From positions 1-55,091 of the forward strand of contig JAGWXY010000004.1 of NCBI GenBank assembly GCA_018969605.1: a stretch of 55,091 bases of DNA, read 5' to 3'. Origin of the DNA: Verrucomicrobiota bacterium. GTDB taxonomy: Bacteria; Verrucomicrobiota; Verrucomicrobiia; Verrucomicrobiales; Akkermansiaceae. A program made the translations under genes and the position numbers. Below the pieces are notes generated by a model. The model searched no databases. It had not been told where the DNA came from and saw only the letters and a program-made list of their open reading frames with translations. Of the stretch, positions 7,355-15,957 are shown piece after piece (positions within the stretch are counted from its first letter, which is position 1; each line of letters starts with the position of its first letter).

Positions 7355-9073
7355 TCAATCATCACCGCCACCGATGTCGGATGAGGTCACCGATATCACT
7401 TCCTCGATGGTGGTAAGACCCTGCATCACCTTGTGCCAACCGTAGGTGCGCATCGGCACATAGCCATCGCGCAGGGCCTGATCGCGCATCTTCGGAGCGG
7501 GCGCGCCGTGGGCGACGAGCTCCTGCATCGCAGGGGTCAGCAAGACGACTTCGTAAATCGCAAGTCGTCCGGAAAATCCCGTGCCACGGCAACGGTCGCA
7601 TCCACCGGGCGAATAGATCGTGCCCTGAAGTTCGTCCGGGATGCCAAGGTTGCGGCGGTCGACAAGGCTGACCTCGCGAGGCACGCGGCAGTTGGTGCAA
7701 AGTTTTCTCACCAAGCGCTGCGCGAGGAAGGCACGCACCGCGGCGGAAACAAGGAATGGCTCGACCCCCATGTCGACGAGGCGGCTGATCCCGCCCATCG
7801 CGTCGTTGGTGTGCAGCGTGGAGAAAACCAAGTGACCGGTCAGCGATGCGCGGATCGCGATCTCCGCCGTCTCGAGGTCGCGGATCTCACCAATCATCAC
7901 GATGTTCGGATCGGCACGCAGGATCGATCGCAGCGCATTGGCAAAGGTGAGCCCGATGTCCGACTTCACCGCGATTTGCATCACGCCGGTGAGTTTGTTT
8001 TCCACCGGATCCTCGACCGTGACGATACGACGCTCGGGGTGATTCACTTCGCTAAGGAAGGAATAAAGGCTCGTCGATTTTCCGGATCCCGTCGGACCGG
8101 TGATGAGGATGATGCCATTGGGCAGGTGAAGTAGGGCTTCGATTTTTTTCTGCACGAAGGGCTCCATGCCGAGCTTCGCGAGATTGAATTTTTCCTGGTT
8201 GAGCAAACGCAGTGAAACACTTTCGCCCTCGACCGTTGGCACTGTCGCCACGCGGACGTCGATGGTCTGGCCTTCGAATTGCAGGTTGATGCGGCCGTCC
8301 TGCGGCACCCGGCGCTCGGCGATGTCGAGGCGTGCCATGATTTTCAAACGCGCAATCACCGAGCTTTGCAGCGCCTTGATGTTTTCCGGCACCGCGACTT
8401 CGATCAGGCGACCATCGATGCGGTAACGAATGCGCAGATTCGTGCTTAGCGGCTCGACATGGATGTCGGTCGCGCGTTGGTCGAGCGCCTCACGGATGAT
8501 CTGATTGACGAATTTGACGACGCTCGCCTCCTCATCATCGTCCTGGTCGATGACATTTGCCTCGTCCTCGCCGGCATCGAGGTGGTCGTAATCGAAATCG
8601 CGGCCCTCGAGAATTTGTTCAAAAGTGTCGGCACCCACGCCATAAAGCCGACGAAGCGCTTCGTGCAGGCGCTTGCGTGATGTCATGCACCAGTCGATCG
8701 GCAGCGCGAGTTCCTGCGCGGCGGCTTGCCTCGCAACGAGATTGAAGGGATCGAAGGTCGCGAGCTTGAGACGCTTCACGCCATTGACTTCGGTGATTTC
8801 CACCGGCAGCAGGCGATGGCGCAGGGCGATGCGTGGGCCGCAGGCTTCACGCAGTGGCAGCGGCACCTCGGCGATCGGTATGACATCGAGCCACTCCATG
8901 CCCAGATCGTGGGCAAGCTCGCGCATGTATCTCTCCTCGTCGACGACCCCGGCATCCAGCACATCGTCAATCGGCGAGCACTGGCGTTGCGCGGCATTGC
9001 GCAGCACCTCGTCGAGTGCGGCAAGGTCCTCGCATCCGGTGCGGCGGGCGGGTTCGATCAGTAGTTGGGTCAT
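7355..9073 (-). CDS. Type II secretion/type IV pilus assembly ATPase (GspE/PilB)
   Basis: 572 residues. It is the hexameric cytoplasmic ATPase that powers pilus or pseudopilus extension. An N-terminal MshEN/T2SSE_N-type domain (about 1-150) is followed by the ATPase core with Walker A GPTGSGKST (about residue 323), an Asp box, Walker B in ADPNIVMIGEIRD (about 390), the His box HLVFSTLHTND, and a zinc-binding tetracysteine (CTNC near 458, CDRC near 495). The zinc site and extension-type motifs favour GspE/PilB over the retraction ATPase PilT. Only the F protein follows; pseudopilin, secretin and peptidase genes are not in the window. Confidence 0.95.
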   Translation of the reverse strand: MTQLLIEPARRTGCEDLAALDEVLRNAAQRQCSPIDDVLDAGVVDEERYMRELAHDLGMEWLDVIPIAEVPLPLREACGPRIALRHRLLPVEITEVNGVKRLKLATFDPFNLVARQAAAQELALPIDWCMTSRKRLHEALRRLYGVGADTFEQILEGRDFDYDHLDAGEDEANVIDQDDDEEASVVKFVNQIIREALDQRATDIHVEPLSTNLRIRYRIDGRLIEVAVPENIKALQSSVIARLKIMARLDIAERRVPQDGRINLQFEGQTIDVRVATVPTVEGESVSLRLLNQEKFNLAKLGMEPFVQKKIEALLHLPNGIILITGPTGSGKSTSLYSFLSEVNHPERRIVTVEDPVENKLTGVMQIAVKSDIGLTFANALRSILRADPNIVMIGEIRDLETAEIAIRASLTGHLVFSTLHTNDAMGGISRLVDMGVEPFLVSAAVRAFLAQRLVRKLCTNCRVPREVSLVDRRNLGIPDELQGTIYSPGGCDRCRGTGFSGRLAIYEVVLLTPAMQELVAHGAPAPKMRDQALRDGYVPMRTYGWHKVMQGLTTIEEVISVTSSDIGGGDD

Positions 9074-9216
9074 GGGTGACGCTTTCTTTGTCGCTTAAAA
9101 CCGCCGAGCCTGCAACCTGTCTCTTGAAATAGACACAAAGCGGTCTTTGTTGCCTCCGATGCCAAAAATTTTTTGTGGAAATCCCCAAAGCCCCGCCCAT
9201 CATTGCCCTCAAGTCC

Positions 9217-9951
9217 GTGAAAAAACCTGCATTCTGCGTTTTTCTGCTGCTCGTGTGCAGCGTGTCCTGCGAAAAAAGGTCAGCCAAAATGGATACCTCA
9301 TCCCTGCCCCAAGCCGAGGCCGCTTCTGACCGGGTGCAGCCTTCCATCGAGACAGCCCTCGCGGAAAAAAATTTGAAGCTTGGCGATGAGGTCTTCATTC
9401 GCGCCTTCAAGCAAGAGCGGGTACTTGAACTTTTCATCGAGAGCCAATTCACCGGACGCTACGAACTTTTCCGCAGCTATCCGATCGCCGCCGCATCCGG
9501 AACGCTCGGCCCAAAACTCGCCGAAGGCGACCGCCAAGTGCCGGAGGGATTCTACGCCGTCCCACCCTCGGCGATGAATCCCAACAGCCGCTTTCACCTT
9601 GCCTTCAACATCGGCTACCCGAATGCCCTCGACCGCTCGCTCGACCGCACCGGCAGCGCGATCATGATCCACGGCGACCGCGTTTCTACCGGCTGCCTCG
9701 CGATGACCGATGAACTGATCGAGGAAATCTACACCATTTGCACCGCGGCGCACAGCGGCGGCCAAGCTGCTTTTGACGTGCACATTTTTCCCTTCCGCAT
9801 GACTCCGCAACGCATGGACATGGAAAAAAATTCCAAATGGCACGCGCATTGGGCGAACCTCAAGGAAGGCTACGATCACTTTGAGGAAAAACAGCGCACT
9901 CCACGCGTCACCGCGAAGGGCGGACGCTATCATTTCGAAGCGCTTGAGTGA
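9217..9951 (+). CDS. YafK/DpaA-like L,D-transpeptidase-fold lipoprotein
   Basis: 244 residues. The YkuD fold is shown by MIHGDRVSTGCLAM, holding the His and catalytic Cys, followed by TDELIEEIY and the YafK-like FPFRMTPQRM. E. coli YafK (DpaA/LdtF) cleaves the bond between lipoprotein Lpp and peptidoglycan, while other family members cross-link; which reaction applies here is unknown. I chose GTG 9217 (VKKPAFCVFLLLVCSVSC) because it gives a short charged start, a hydrophobic core and a Cys suited to lipidation, although the lipobox is imperfect (SVSC). An alternative GTG lies at 9175. It is divergent from gspE and monocistronic. Confidence 0.86.
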   Translation: MKKPAFCVFLLLVCSVSCEKRSAKMDTSSLPQAEAASDRVQPSIETALAEKNLKLGDEVFIRAFKQERVLELFIESQFTGRYELFRSYPIAAASGTLGPKLAEGDRQVPEGFYAVPPSAMNPNSRFHLAFNIGYPNALDRSLDRTGSAIMIHGDRVSTGCLAMTDELIEEIYTICTAAHSGGQAAFDVHIFPFRMTPQRMDMEKNSKWHAHWANLKEGYDHFEEKQRTPRVTAKGGRYHFEALE

Positions 9952-9972
9952 AAGCGCGAGGCAATTGAGCGA

Positions 9973-10419
9973 TCAGGCATTTGCGCGCTTCGCCGCATCG
10001 AGAAGCCCCGCGGCGTAAGCTTCGAACACGCGGCGAATCTCATCACGGACGCGGCGGAATACCGCCATTTGCTCATCCTCGCTGCCGGTGGCATGCGCGG
10101 GATCGTCGAAGCCCCAATGATGACGATTCAGCTGACCGGGGAAAACCGGGCATGCCTGATCGGCGTTGCCACAAACGGTGATCACCGTTTCGACTTGGTC
10201 ATTGAGGAATTCGTCGAGGTGTTTCGAGCGATGATCGCTGATGTCGATGCCTATTTCGGCCATCGCCTTGATGCCGAGGGGATGGACATAGCCCGCAGGC
10301 TTCGAGCCCGCGCTTTCGACGCGGTACTTGTCGCCGAGCGCGGCTTGCAGGATGCCTTCGGCAAGGTGGGATCGGCAGCTGTTGCCGGTGCAGAGAATCA
10401 GGATGACGGGTGGTTTCAT
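9973..10419 (-). CDS. arsC: Thioredoxin-coupled arsenate reductase (LMW-phosphatase fold)
   Basis: 148 residues. It reduces arsenate to arsenite in the cytoplasm. The low-molecular-weight phosphatase P-loop CTGNSCRS follows the first strand, and DDPA near residue 110 gives the general acid. The redox pair VCGNADQACP places two cysteines seven residues apart, as in the S. aureus-type enzyme that is recycled by thioredoxin. The start at 10419 begins directly with the first strand (MKPPVILILC); a longer reading adds an unrelated stretch shared with the upstream gene. It is last in the arsR-DUF6428-arsC operon, 23 bases after the middle gene. No arsenite pump gene is in the window. Confidence 0.93.
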   Translation of the reverse strand: MKPPVILILCTGNSCRSHLAEGILQAALGDKYRVESAGSKPAGYVHPLGIKAMAEIGIDISDHRSKHLDEFLNDQVETVITVCGNADQACPVFPGQLNRHHWGFDDPAHATGSEDEQMAVFRRVRDEIRRVFEAYAAGLLDAAKRANA

Positions 10420-10442
10420 GGTTTGGTTGATGTAAAAAAATT

Positions 10443-10922
10443 TCAGCAGCTGCCGCCTGGCCCGCAGCAGGGCGACTTGCCACCGATCGCGGGCAGTCGA
10501 CCGATGGACGGAAGTCCGCACAACTCAGGCGCGAGGCACTCGGTGTGCTTGCGCGCAAGACGCAACACGACCGCATCGGCCGTGAGCTCAAAGCTATTGA
10601 TGGTGTATTGAGAAATCACGCGGTCCTCGTACTCGATCTCCACCGGCACGCCATCATCAGGAAAAATCGACTGCGCCTTTTCAAGGATCCCGGCCATCTT
10701 GCCGGTCTCGATGCGGTGGTCGTAATCTTCGCCCACCCACACCTGCAGCAGGCAGTTCGACCGCTCGCGCAGCTTGCCACCGCAGTCGATGAAGGTTTTT
10801 TGCACCAAGCCCACCTCGGTGACGTGAAAGGATACAGGCACCGCCGAACCATCGGGCAAGGCCAAACGAAAATGCCGTTGCGAATGCTCGGCCAAGAGAG
10901 ATTTGAGTTCGGAAAGATTCAT
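10443..10922 (-). CDS. DUF6428-like protein of the arsenic operon
   Basis: 159 residues, function unknown. The fold looks alpha/beta with an N-terminal LSELKSLLAEH helix, a FHVTEVGLVQKTF strand region and a QVWVGEDYDHRI segment, matching my memory of DUF6428 proteins found beside arsR. The C-terminus ends in a Cys-rich tail with CCGPGGSC (residues about 152-159) plus two further cysteines (TECLAPELC), possible sites for arsenite or another soft metal. It overlaps arsR by four bases (ATGA), so it is translationally coupled to the sensor. The family name is recalled and not searched. Confidence 0.75.
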   Translation of the reverse strand: MNLSELKSLLAEHSQRHFRLALPDGSAVPVSFHVTEVGLVQKTFIDCGGKLRERSNCLLQVWVGEDYDHRIETGKMAGILEKAQSIFPDDGVPVEIEYEDRVISQYTINSFELTADAVVLRLARKHTECLAPELCGLPSIGRLPAIGGKSPCCGPGGSC

Positions 10923-11299
10923 GCCTTGATCGTTGTTTTCGCGGATTTTGCGAGTTTCACCGGCCCGGGGCAGCAGCTACCTTCGCGTCGCGCCATACGC
11001 GCTTCCGTCCGCTTCAGATCCGACGCTCGCAGTCCGCTGCCGGGGAAGTTTTTCAACACCGCCCGCAACAAAGGCAAATGCCCGCGCGCAATGCGAAAAT
11101 ATGTCCACTTTCCGCAGGTCTCGCTCTCAAGCATGCCCGCCTTGCGGATGATTTGCACATGGCTTGATACCGACGACTGCGGCATTTCGAGGATGTCCGC
11201 CAATTCACAGACGCACAACGCACGATCCGCCACCAGACGGACAATCCGCCAGCGCGTCTCATCGGCCATCGCACGGAAAAATGCCAGTGGCTCACTCAT
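10919..11299 (-). CDS. arsR: ArsR-family arsenic-responsive repressor
   Basis: 126 residues, a winged-helix SmtB/ArsR repressor released from DNA by arsenite. The recognition region is DILEMPQSSVSSHVQIIRKA. The metal site motif is ALCVCELAD, the classical ELCVCDL motif with both cysteines. An extra CC pair sits in the basic tail (SCCPGP). The start at 11299 (MSEPLAFFRAM) fits the family; upstream in-frame codons run into the promoter. First gene of the operon, with a perfect palindrome CGAAAATTTTCG 17 bases upstream of the start as a possible operator. Confidence 0.93.
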   Translation of the reverse strand: MSEPLAFFRAMADETRWRIVRLVADRALCVCELADILEMPQSSVSSHVQIIRKAGMLESETCGKWTYFRIARGHLPLLRAVLKNFPGSGLRASDLKRTEARMARREGSCCPGPVKLAKSAKTTIKA

Positions 11300-11316
11300 G
11301 ACGGGATTTATCGTTA

Positions 11317-11328
11317 CGAAAATTTTCG
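11317..11328. promoter_or_regulatory. Palindrome upstream of arsR (possible operator)
   Basis: CGAAAATTTTCG is a perfect 12-base palindrome between the arsR start codon and the terminator at 11391. ArsR repressors bind short inverted repeats in their own promoters, so the position suits an operator. AT-rich palindromes of this size also arise by chance, so the call is tentative. Confidence 0.35.
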
Positions 11329-11390
11329 GGATGTCGAACTGAAAATGAATGAAAAATTTGCCCCTGCACCAAAAAGGGCGCTGTTTCACC

Positions 11391-11435
11391 AACACAAAAA
11401 AACCCGGCGGTTTCCCGTCGGGTTTTTTGTATTTG
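11391..11435. terminator. Intrinsic terminator ending the polysaccharide locus
   Basis: Hairpin CCCGGCGG/CCGTCGGG (one G-T pair) with loop TTT, an A-run on the left and a T-run on the right. For minus-strand transcription it lies 45 bases past the stop codon of the last polysaccharide gene and before arsR, so it ends the long locus and insulates arsR. It closely resembles the terminator after tex. Confidence 0.92.
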
Positions 11436-11479
11436 ATCGTAATGTAAGGCGACGCATCGCCATCAACAAAAACGCCGTT

Positions 11480-12127
11480 TTACCAAACGCTCTGTTTCAC
11501 ATAGATCACATCATAGGGCCTCACATAAAACGGGCTGCTTTGCGCCGATGTGAGCGTGTCGTTCATGTTGAGCAAATAGCGCATGCTTTTGCCATTCTGG
11601 TTGCGCACCAGCACGACTTGCTTCGGATTGGCCATGCGCGTGAATCCACCGCTTTCCATCACCGCCTCGAGCACGGTCATCGGACGATCAAGCGGGATCC
11701 TACCCGGCCGCAAGACTTCGCCCGAGACATAAACGCCCGCCGCGGCATTCTCCAAGGAAACCTGCACATTAGGGTCCTGCAGGTGCGGCTGATAACGCGC
11801 CATCAAGCTCGACTGCAGGCCCCCAATCGTCTGCCCAGCTGCCTGCACATCGCCAACCGTCGGCAAGCTCAACCTGCCATTGGCAGGAATCTTCTGCCGC
11901 GTGTCCAACTCAGGTGCCCCGCGAAAGGTCACCTTCACTTCATCACCCGGCGACAGGACACCGCCGAAGCCGGCGATCCTCGCTTCCGATGGAATGGCCG
12001 CCGAACTGCCGCCATTCCCGCAACCAACCACACCAGCGACCATTGCCAAGGCCGCCAAGGCTCCAATGATCAGACAACATGTCGGTTTGCATACTCCATC
12101 TTTACTTTTTGTCTTCATGATATTCAT
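11480..12127 (-). CDS. Wza-like polysaccharide export lipoprotein (short form)
   Basis: 215 residues. A signal peptide (CCLIIGALAALAMVAGVVGC) ends in lipobox VVGC, giving a lipoprotein at the outer membrane. The Poly_export domain starts at LSPGDEVKVTF and continues through PANGRLSLPTVGDVQAAGQT; one SLBB-type domain follows (GVYVSGEVLRPGRIPL...TVLEAVMESGGF). It is much shorter than E. coli Wza (about 380 residues): only one SLBB unit is present and the C-terminal membrane helix is missing, so the outer-membrane pore may need another partner. Last gene of the polysaccharide locus, far from the wzc-like gene at its other end. Confidence 0.88.
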   Translation of the reverse strand: MNIMKTKSKDGVCKPTCCLIIGALAALAMVAGVVGCGNGGSSAAIPSEARIAGFGGVLSPGDEVKVTFRGAPELDTRQKIPANGRLSLPTVGDVQAAGQTIGGLQSSLMARYQPHLQDPNVQVSLENAAAGVYVSGEVLRPGRIPLDRPMTVLEAVMESGGFTRMANPKQVVLVRNQNGKSMRYLLNMNDTLTSAQSSPFYVRPYDVIYVKQSVW

Positions 12128-12174
12128 TTTTCTACTTGTTCACTATCGGGATAAAAAAAATTCAGTTTTTACGC

Positions 12175-12912
12175 TCAAATCCCCCACTCGAGGTGGTCGA
12201 TCCAATCTTCCGGCAGCAACGCTCTTTCCACGCGGCTTGCAATGCGCCCCTCCCATTGCGGGTTGAAGGATGTGCTGGTGCCGTAGACCATGATGAGATC
12301 CTCCGCGCCAATGCTGCGAATTGCATGACCCACGCCCGGCGGAATCACCACCCCACCGGTATCCGGACCACTTCGCATGTCGCCGCAAATGATCAAACGC
12401 ATCACCCGCCGCGGCATGCCGTCCCGCTCATCCACAAGAATCATCTCGCAGATGCCCGTCAGGAAAAACATCACATCCCATTGCTCGAGACCATAAGGCC
12501 TGCGCGAATAATCATAGGGATGCTCGACATAAAGCCCGTGAAACCACTCAGCCGCCGCAGTGCCATCAGGCAGGTATGGAGGATGAATGTGAAAACCCTT
12601 CGCGCTGTCGCGATGCATCATCGCCGATGCCCACTGCCTTGGAACAAGGCCGATCCTCGAAAGCACGCCGTCATCCATGCGCGCGAGTTCCGCAAAATGC
12701 CCCCTGCCCTTTTGCGGGTAAATTTTTCGCGGAAAAACTTCCACGCCGGGTATCCAAGAGTCCGCCAACTCCGAACGCCCCGAGATGGCATCCATCACAC
12801 CGATGCCATCATCCGAAACTCGCTTTGCCAAAGAACCAGATGCGTAGTTTCTCGTTTCCAACCTCAACCTCGCCTGCGGCCGCAAACCCATCCATGAATT
12901 TTGAATCGCCAT
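12175..12912 (-). CDS. Divergent RmlC-like cupin (dTDP-4-dehydrorhamnose 3,5-epimerase family)
   Basis: 245 residues, cupin fold. RfbC-like features include HRDSAKGFHIHPPY (His near residue 108), YDYSRRPYGLEQWDVMFFLTG and the late GVVIPPGVGHAIRSIG, which resembles the RmlC strand pattern. It is longer than a typical RmlC (about 180), and the usual RGMHYQ motif is replaced by GFHIHP. Position directly after rmlA in an rmlD-rmlB-rmlA run suggests it does the 3,5-epimerase step or a single-position variant. A standard rmlC also exists at 20870-21403, so this one may act on another sugar. The spacing of 24 bases to rmlA supports one transcript. Confidence 0.7.
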   Translation of the reverse strand: MAIQNSWMGLRPQARLRLETRNYASGSLAKRVSDDGIGVMDAISGRSELADSWIPGVEVFPRKIYPQKGRGHFAELARMDDGVLSRIGLVPRQWASAMMHRDSAKGFHIHPPYLPDGTAAAEWFHGLYVEHPYDYSRRPYGLEQWDVMFFLTGICEMILVDERDGMPRRVMRLIICGDMRSGPDTGGVVIPPGVGHAIRSIGAEDLIMVYGTSTSFNPQWEGRIASRVERALLPEDWIDHLEWGI

Positions 12913-12936
12913 ATTCTTCGTTTTTTTCGAAACGCC

Positions 12937-13851
12937 CTAAAGCTGCTTGAGATATTCGCCGTACGGCGTGCCCTCGTACCTGGCGACCGATTGACCGAGC
13001 CTGTCGCGATCGATCATCCCTTGCGCCAATGCAATCTCCTCCGGGCACGCAATCTTGCACCCCTCGCGCTCTTGGATGCCCCGCACAAAGTACGATGCCT
13101 CGGCCAAAGATTCCGGCAGGCCTGCGTCAAACCAGGCTATGCCTTCATCAAGCAGCTCAACCTTCAACTCACCACGCTCGAGATACAAGCGGTTCAGGTC
13201 AGTGATCTCAAGCTCACCGCGCGCTGACGGCCGCAGACATCGCGCATAATCAACAACTTTGTCATCGTAGAAATAAACACCGGGCACAGCGTAATTCGAC
13301 TTCGGCACATCTGGCTTTTCCTCAAGCGAGATGGCTACCCCATCTTGATCGAATTCGACCACCCCGAATTGCTCGGGAGCCTCAACCTCACACCCGAAAA
13401 CGGTTGCCCCGCGGGTTCTCTCCGATGCTGCCAGCAGAGCCTCCGGCAAAGCGTCTCCATGCATCAGGTTGTCGCCCAACACCAAACACACCGGCTCCCC
13501 TTCAATGAACTCCTCACCAATCAAAAACGCCTGCGCGAGACCATCAGCGCGCTCCTGCTCGGCATAATAAATATCGAGCCCCCACTGCGCGCCATCTCCC
13601 AACAAAGCATGAAATCCGCCGAGGTCGCGTGGATTGACAATCACAAGGATATCGCGAATCCCGGCAAGCATCAGCATGGAAAGCGGGTAATAAATCATCG
13701 GTTTGTCATAAACCGGAACGAGTTGCTTGCAGACGGAATGCGTGATCGGAAAAAGCCGACTGCCAGTTCCCCCAGCAAGGATGATCCCGCGCCGCGTGGT
13801 AGCTTTTTCCGCAGTCATTCCAATGCCGTCCGTCTGAATGTTCTGTATCAT
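12937..13851 (-). CDS. rmlA: Glucose-1-phosphate thymidylyltransferase
   Basis: 304 residues. It makes dTDP-glucose from dTTP and glucose-1-phosphate, the first step to dTDP-rhamnose. The nucleotidyltransferase signature is GIILAGGTGSRLFPIT followed by VCKQLVPVYDKPMIYYPLS, and the metal-binding region is in CLVLGDNLMHG. The start at 13851 is supported by a GGAG seven bases before the ATG and by the ATGA overlap with rmlB. It carries about 15 more N-terminal residues than most RmlA proteins; a shorter start at 13818 lacks a ribosome site. Confidence 0.96.
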   Translation of the reverse strand: MIQNIQTDGIGMTAEKATTRRGIILAGGTGSRLFPITHSVCKQLVPVYDKPMIYYPLSMLMLAGIRDILVIVNPRDLGGFHALLGDGAQWGLDIYYAEQERADGLAQAFLIGEEFIEGEPVCLVLGDNLMHGDALPEALLAASERTRGATVFGCEVEAPEQFGVVEFDQDGVAISLEEKPDVPKSNYAVPGVYFYDDKVVDYARCLRPSARGELEITDLNRLYLERGELKVELLDEGIAWFDAGLPESLAEASYFVRGIQEREGCKIACPEEIALAQGMIDRDRLGQSVARYEGTPYGEYLKQL

Positions 13852-14960
13852 TCCAGAACTCCTCTCAGCCCCAGGCGTTGCCCGAGATAGCTTTTGTGTT
13901 CGATTCCACGAATCCATTCCTCGTGATCGATGTACCACCGCACGGTCTCATGCAGTCCGTCGCGAAAGTCCTTTTTCGCGCGCCATCCGAGCTCTTTTTC
14001 GATGCGCGTAGGATCCACCGCATAGCGGCGGTCATGACCAGGCCGATCCTCAACAAAGCGAATCAAGTCATGGCTGATAGTCCGCTCGCCGGACGGAAAA
14101 TTTTTCCGCACGATGTCGATGATCTCGTGAACGACCTCGAGGTTGCTCTTTGCGCAGCGGCTGCCGATCAGGTAATTGCGACCCGGAACTCCTTTGAAAA
14201 GTGCTGCGCACAAGGCGCTGCAGTGATCCGACACATGGATCCAGTCGCGCACATTTCCTCCATCGCCATAGACCGGCAGCTCCTCACCACGCATGGCCTT
14301 GCGGATCATCAGAGGAATCAATTTTTCTGGAAACTGAAACGGACCATAGTTGTTCGAGCAGTGCGTGGTGATCACCGGCACCCCAAAGCTTTTGAAGTAC
14401 GCACGCGCCATGTGATCCCCTGCAGCCTTGCTCGCGCTGTACGGGCTGTTGGGCGCGTAAGACGAATACTCGGAAAACGGCGCATCGCCAGTCTCAAGCG
14501 AACCGTAAACCTCATCGGTCGAGACATTGAGAAAAATGCCTGATCCCCCATCGGCCACGGAACACATCCGTCCATCGCGACGACCGCTTTTCCCAAGGTA
14601 ACGGTAGAAGGCTTCAAGCAAGCGCTGCGTACCGATCACATTCGTGTTGATGAAGTCTGCCGCATCGTCAAGCGAACGGTCGACATGCGACTCGGCAGCC
14701 AGATGGACGATGGAATCGATCCGATGCTCATGCAGCAATTTTCCCACCAGCGCACTGTCACTTATGCCACCCTCAACAAAGACATGCCGCGGATCATTCT
14801 TAAGATCCGCAAGGCTTGCTAGGTTACCCGCATAGGTGAGTTTGTCGAGATTGACCACTTTCTCGACGAGCATGCCCACCTCGCCGGGGCATTTCCCAAG
14901 CAGATGTCTGACGAAATTTGATCCGATGAATCCGGCGCCGCCGGTGACGAGTATTCTCAT
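13848..14960 (-). CDS. rmlB: dTDP-glucose 4,6-dehydratase
   Basis: 370 residues, an extended short-chain dehydrogenase that converts dTDP-glucose to dTDP-4-keto-6-deoxyglucose using bound NAD. TGGAGFIGSNF at residue 6 is the Rossmann glycine motif, STDEVYG holds the catalytic Thr-Asp-Glu, and YSASKAAGDH is the YxxxK pair. The C-terminal RPGHDRRYAVD is typical of RmlB. The start at 14960 is the canonical MRILVTGG beginning. It is 67 bases downstream of rmlD and overlaps rmlA by four bases. Confidence 0.97.
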   Translation of the reverse strand: MRILVTGGAGFIGSNFVRHLLGKCPGEVGMLVEKVVNLDKLTYAGNLASLADLKNDPRHVFVEGGISDSALVGKLLHEHRIDSIVHLAAESHVDRSLDDAADFINTNVIGTQRLLEAFYRYLGKSGRRDGRMCSVADGGSGIFLNVSTDEVYGSLETGDAPFSEYSSYAPNSPYSASKAAGDHMARAYFKSFGVPVITTHCSNNYGPFQFPEKLIPLMIRKAMRGEELPVYGDGGNVRDWIHVSDHCSALCAALFKGVPGRNYLIGSRCAKSNLEVVHEIIDIVRKNFPSGERTISHDLIRFVEDRPGHDRRYAVDPTRIEKELGWRAKKDFRDGLHETVRWYIDHEEWIRGIEHKSYLGQRLGLRGVLE

Positions 14961-15027
14961 GAACGCATGTGATGGGGTGAATGCAACCATGCCTTGCATA
15001 GGCGATTACAGGTTACGCATACCTCCA

Positions 15028-15957
15028 TTAAACCATGAACTGTCCGCTTTGAATTACAAAATGGCGTAATGCCTCACTCCAGGGACGCGGGCGAATGCCG
15101 GTCAACTTGGAAAATTTTCCGGTGTACATTGCGGAATTCAAAGGGCGTGATGCGACGAATGCCTCAACCTCCGCCAGCGTAATACCCCTGATTTTATCAG
15201 CCAAATTCGCCATTCCGTTCATTCGCGCCAAGTCGACGCAGGCCTCACCCCATTCCTGCCATGAGCATGTCCCAGCATTGCAAAGATGCACCACCCCCGA
15301 TGCCGGGGCATCCGCATTTCCGAACACCAAGGACTCCAACCATTCGACGAGATCAATCGTGTAAGTTGGTCGTGCGAATTTGTCCTCAGGCAGCGCCGGG
15401 CACTCGCATAATGCTGCCTGGCGCACAATCCATTCGGGAAACCCTGGGCGCGAAGGACCAAACAACCATGAAACACGCGTCACCAAATTTCCTTCCGATG
15501 CAGCAAGCACCCGACGTTCCCCATCATGCTTGGTGTGACCATACACACAGATCGGCAGTGGCGGATCTGTTTCACGATACGGAACGGCATTCGATCCATC
15601 GAAAACCATATCGGTGCTGAGGTAAGTCACATGCGCATTTTTTTCCGCAGAAACCTCCGCAACAATTCCCGCGGCCTCGGCATTGATCACATATGCCTCA
15701 CGAGGATGCGTTTCGCAGTAGTCAACATCGGTCAACGCGGCTGTCAGAAATAGCCATCCGTAATCAATCGCACCGAGCACGCGCCGGATCGAGTCTTCAT
15801 CGGCAAGATCAAGATCGCTGCGGTCGAGGGCGATGACCCGATGCCGCTTCGAGAGCTGCCCAGCAAGCAACGAGCCAAGCCTGCCACCAGACCCGACGAC
15901 GACCACCGACGAATCGCGCACACCAACCGCGCGATGGTAATTTTCATCAAACCACAT
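15028..15957 (-). CDS. rmlD: dTDP-4-dehydrorhamnose reductase family protein
   Basis: Up to 309 residues. It catalyses the last reduction to dTDP-L-rhamnose, or a related sugar. Rossmann motif GSGGRLGSLLAGQLS, conserved ALTDVDYCE, STDMVFDG (usually STDYVFDG) and YGHTKHDGE with the YxxxK dyad. The Tyr-to-Met change in the STD motif and the mid-sequence divergence leave room for another 4-keto sugar substrate. It overlaps the stop codon of the upstream glycosyltransferase by about ten bases at the longest start; a shorter start within the first 15 codons is possible. Confidence 0.85.
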   Translation of the reverse strand: MWFDENYHRAVGVRDSSVVVVGSGGRLGSLLAGQLSKRHRVIALDRSDLDLADEDSIRRVLGAIDYGWLFLTAALTDVDYCETHPREAYVINAEAAGIVAEVSAEKNAHVTYLSTDMVFDGSNAVPYRETDPPLPICVYGHTKHDGERRVLAASEGNLVTRVSWLFGPSRPGFPEWIVRQAALCECPALPEDKFARPTYTIDLVEWLESLVFGNADAPASGVVHLCNAGTCSWQEWGEACVDLARMNGMANLADKIRGITLAEVEAFVASRPLNSAMYTGKFSKLTGIRPRPWSEALRHFVIQSGQFMV

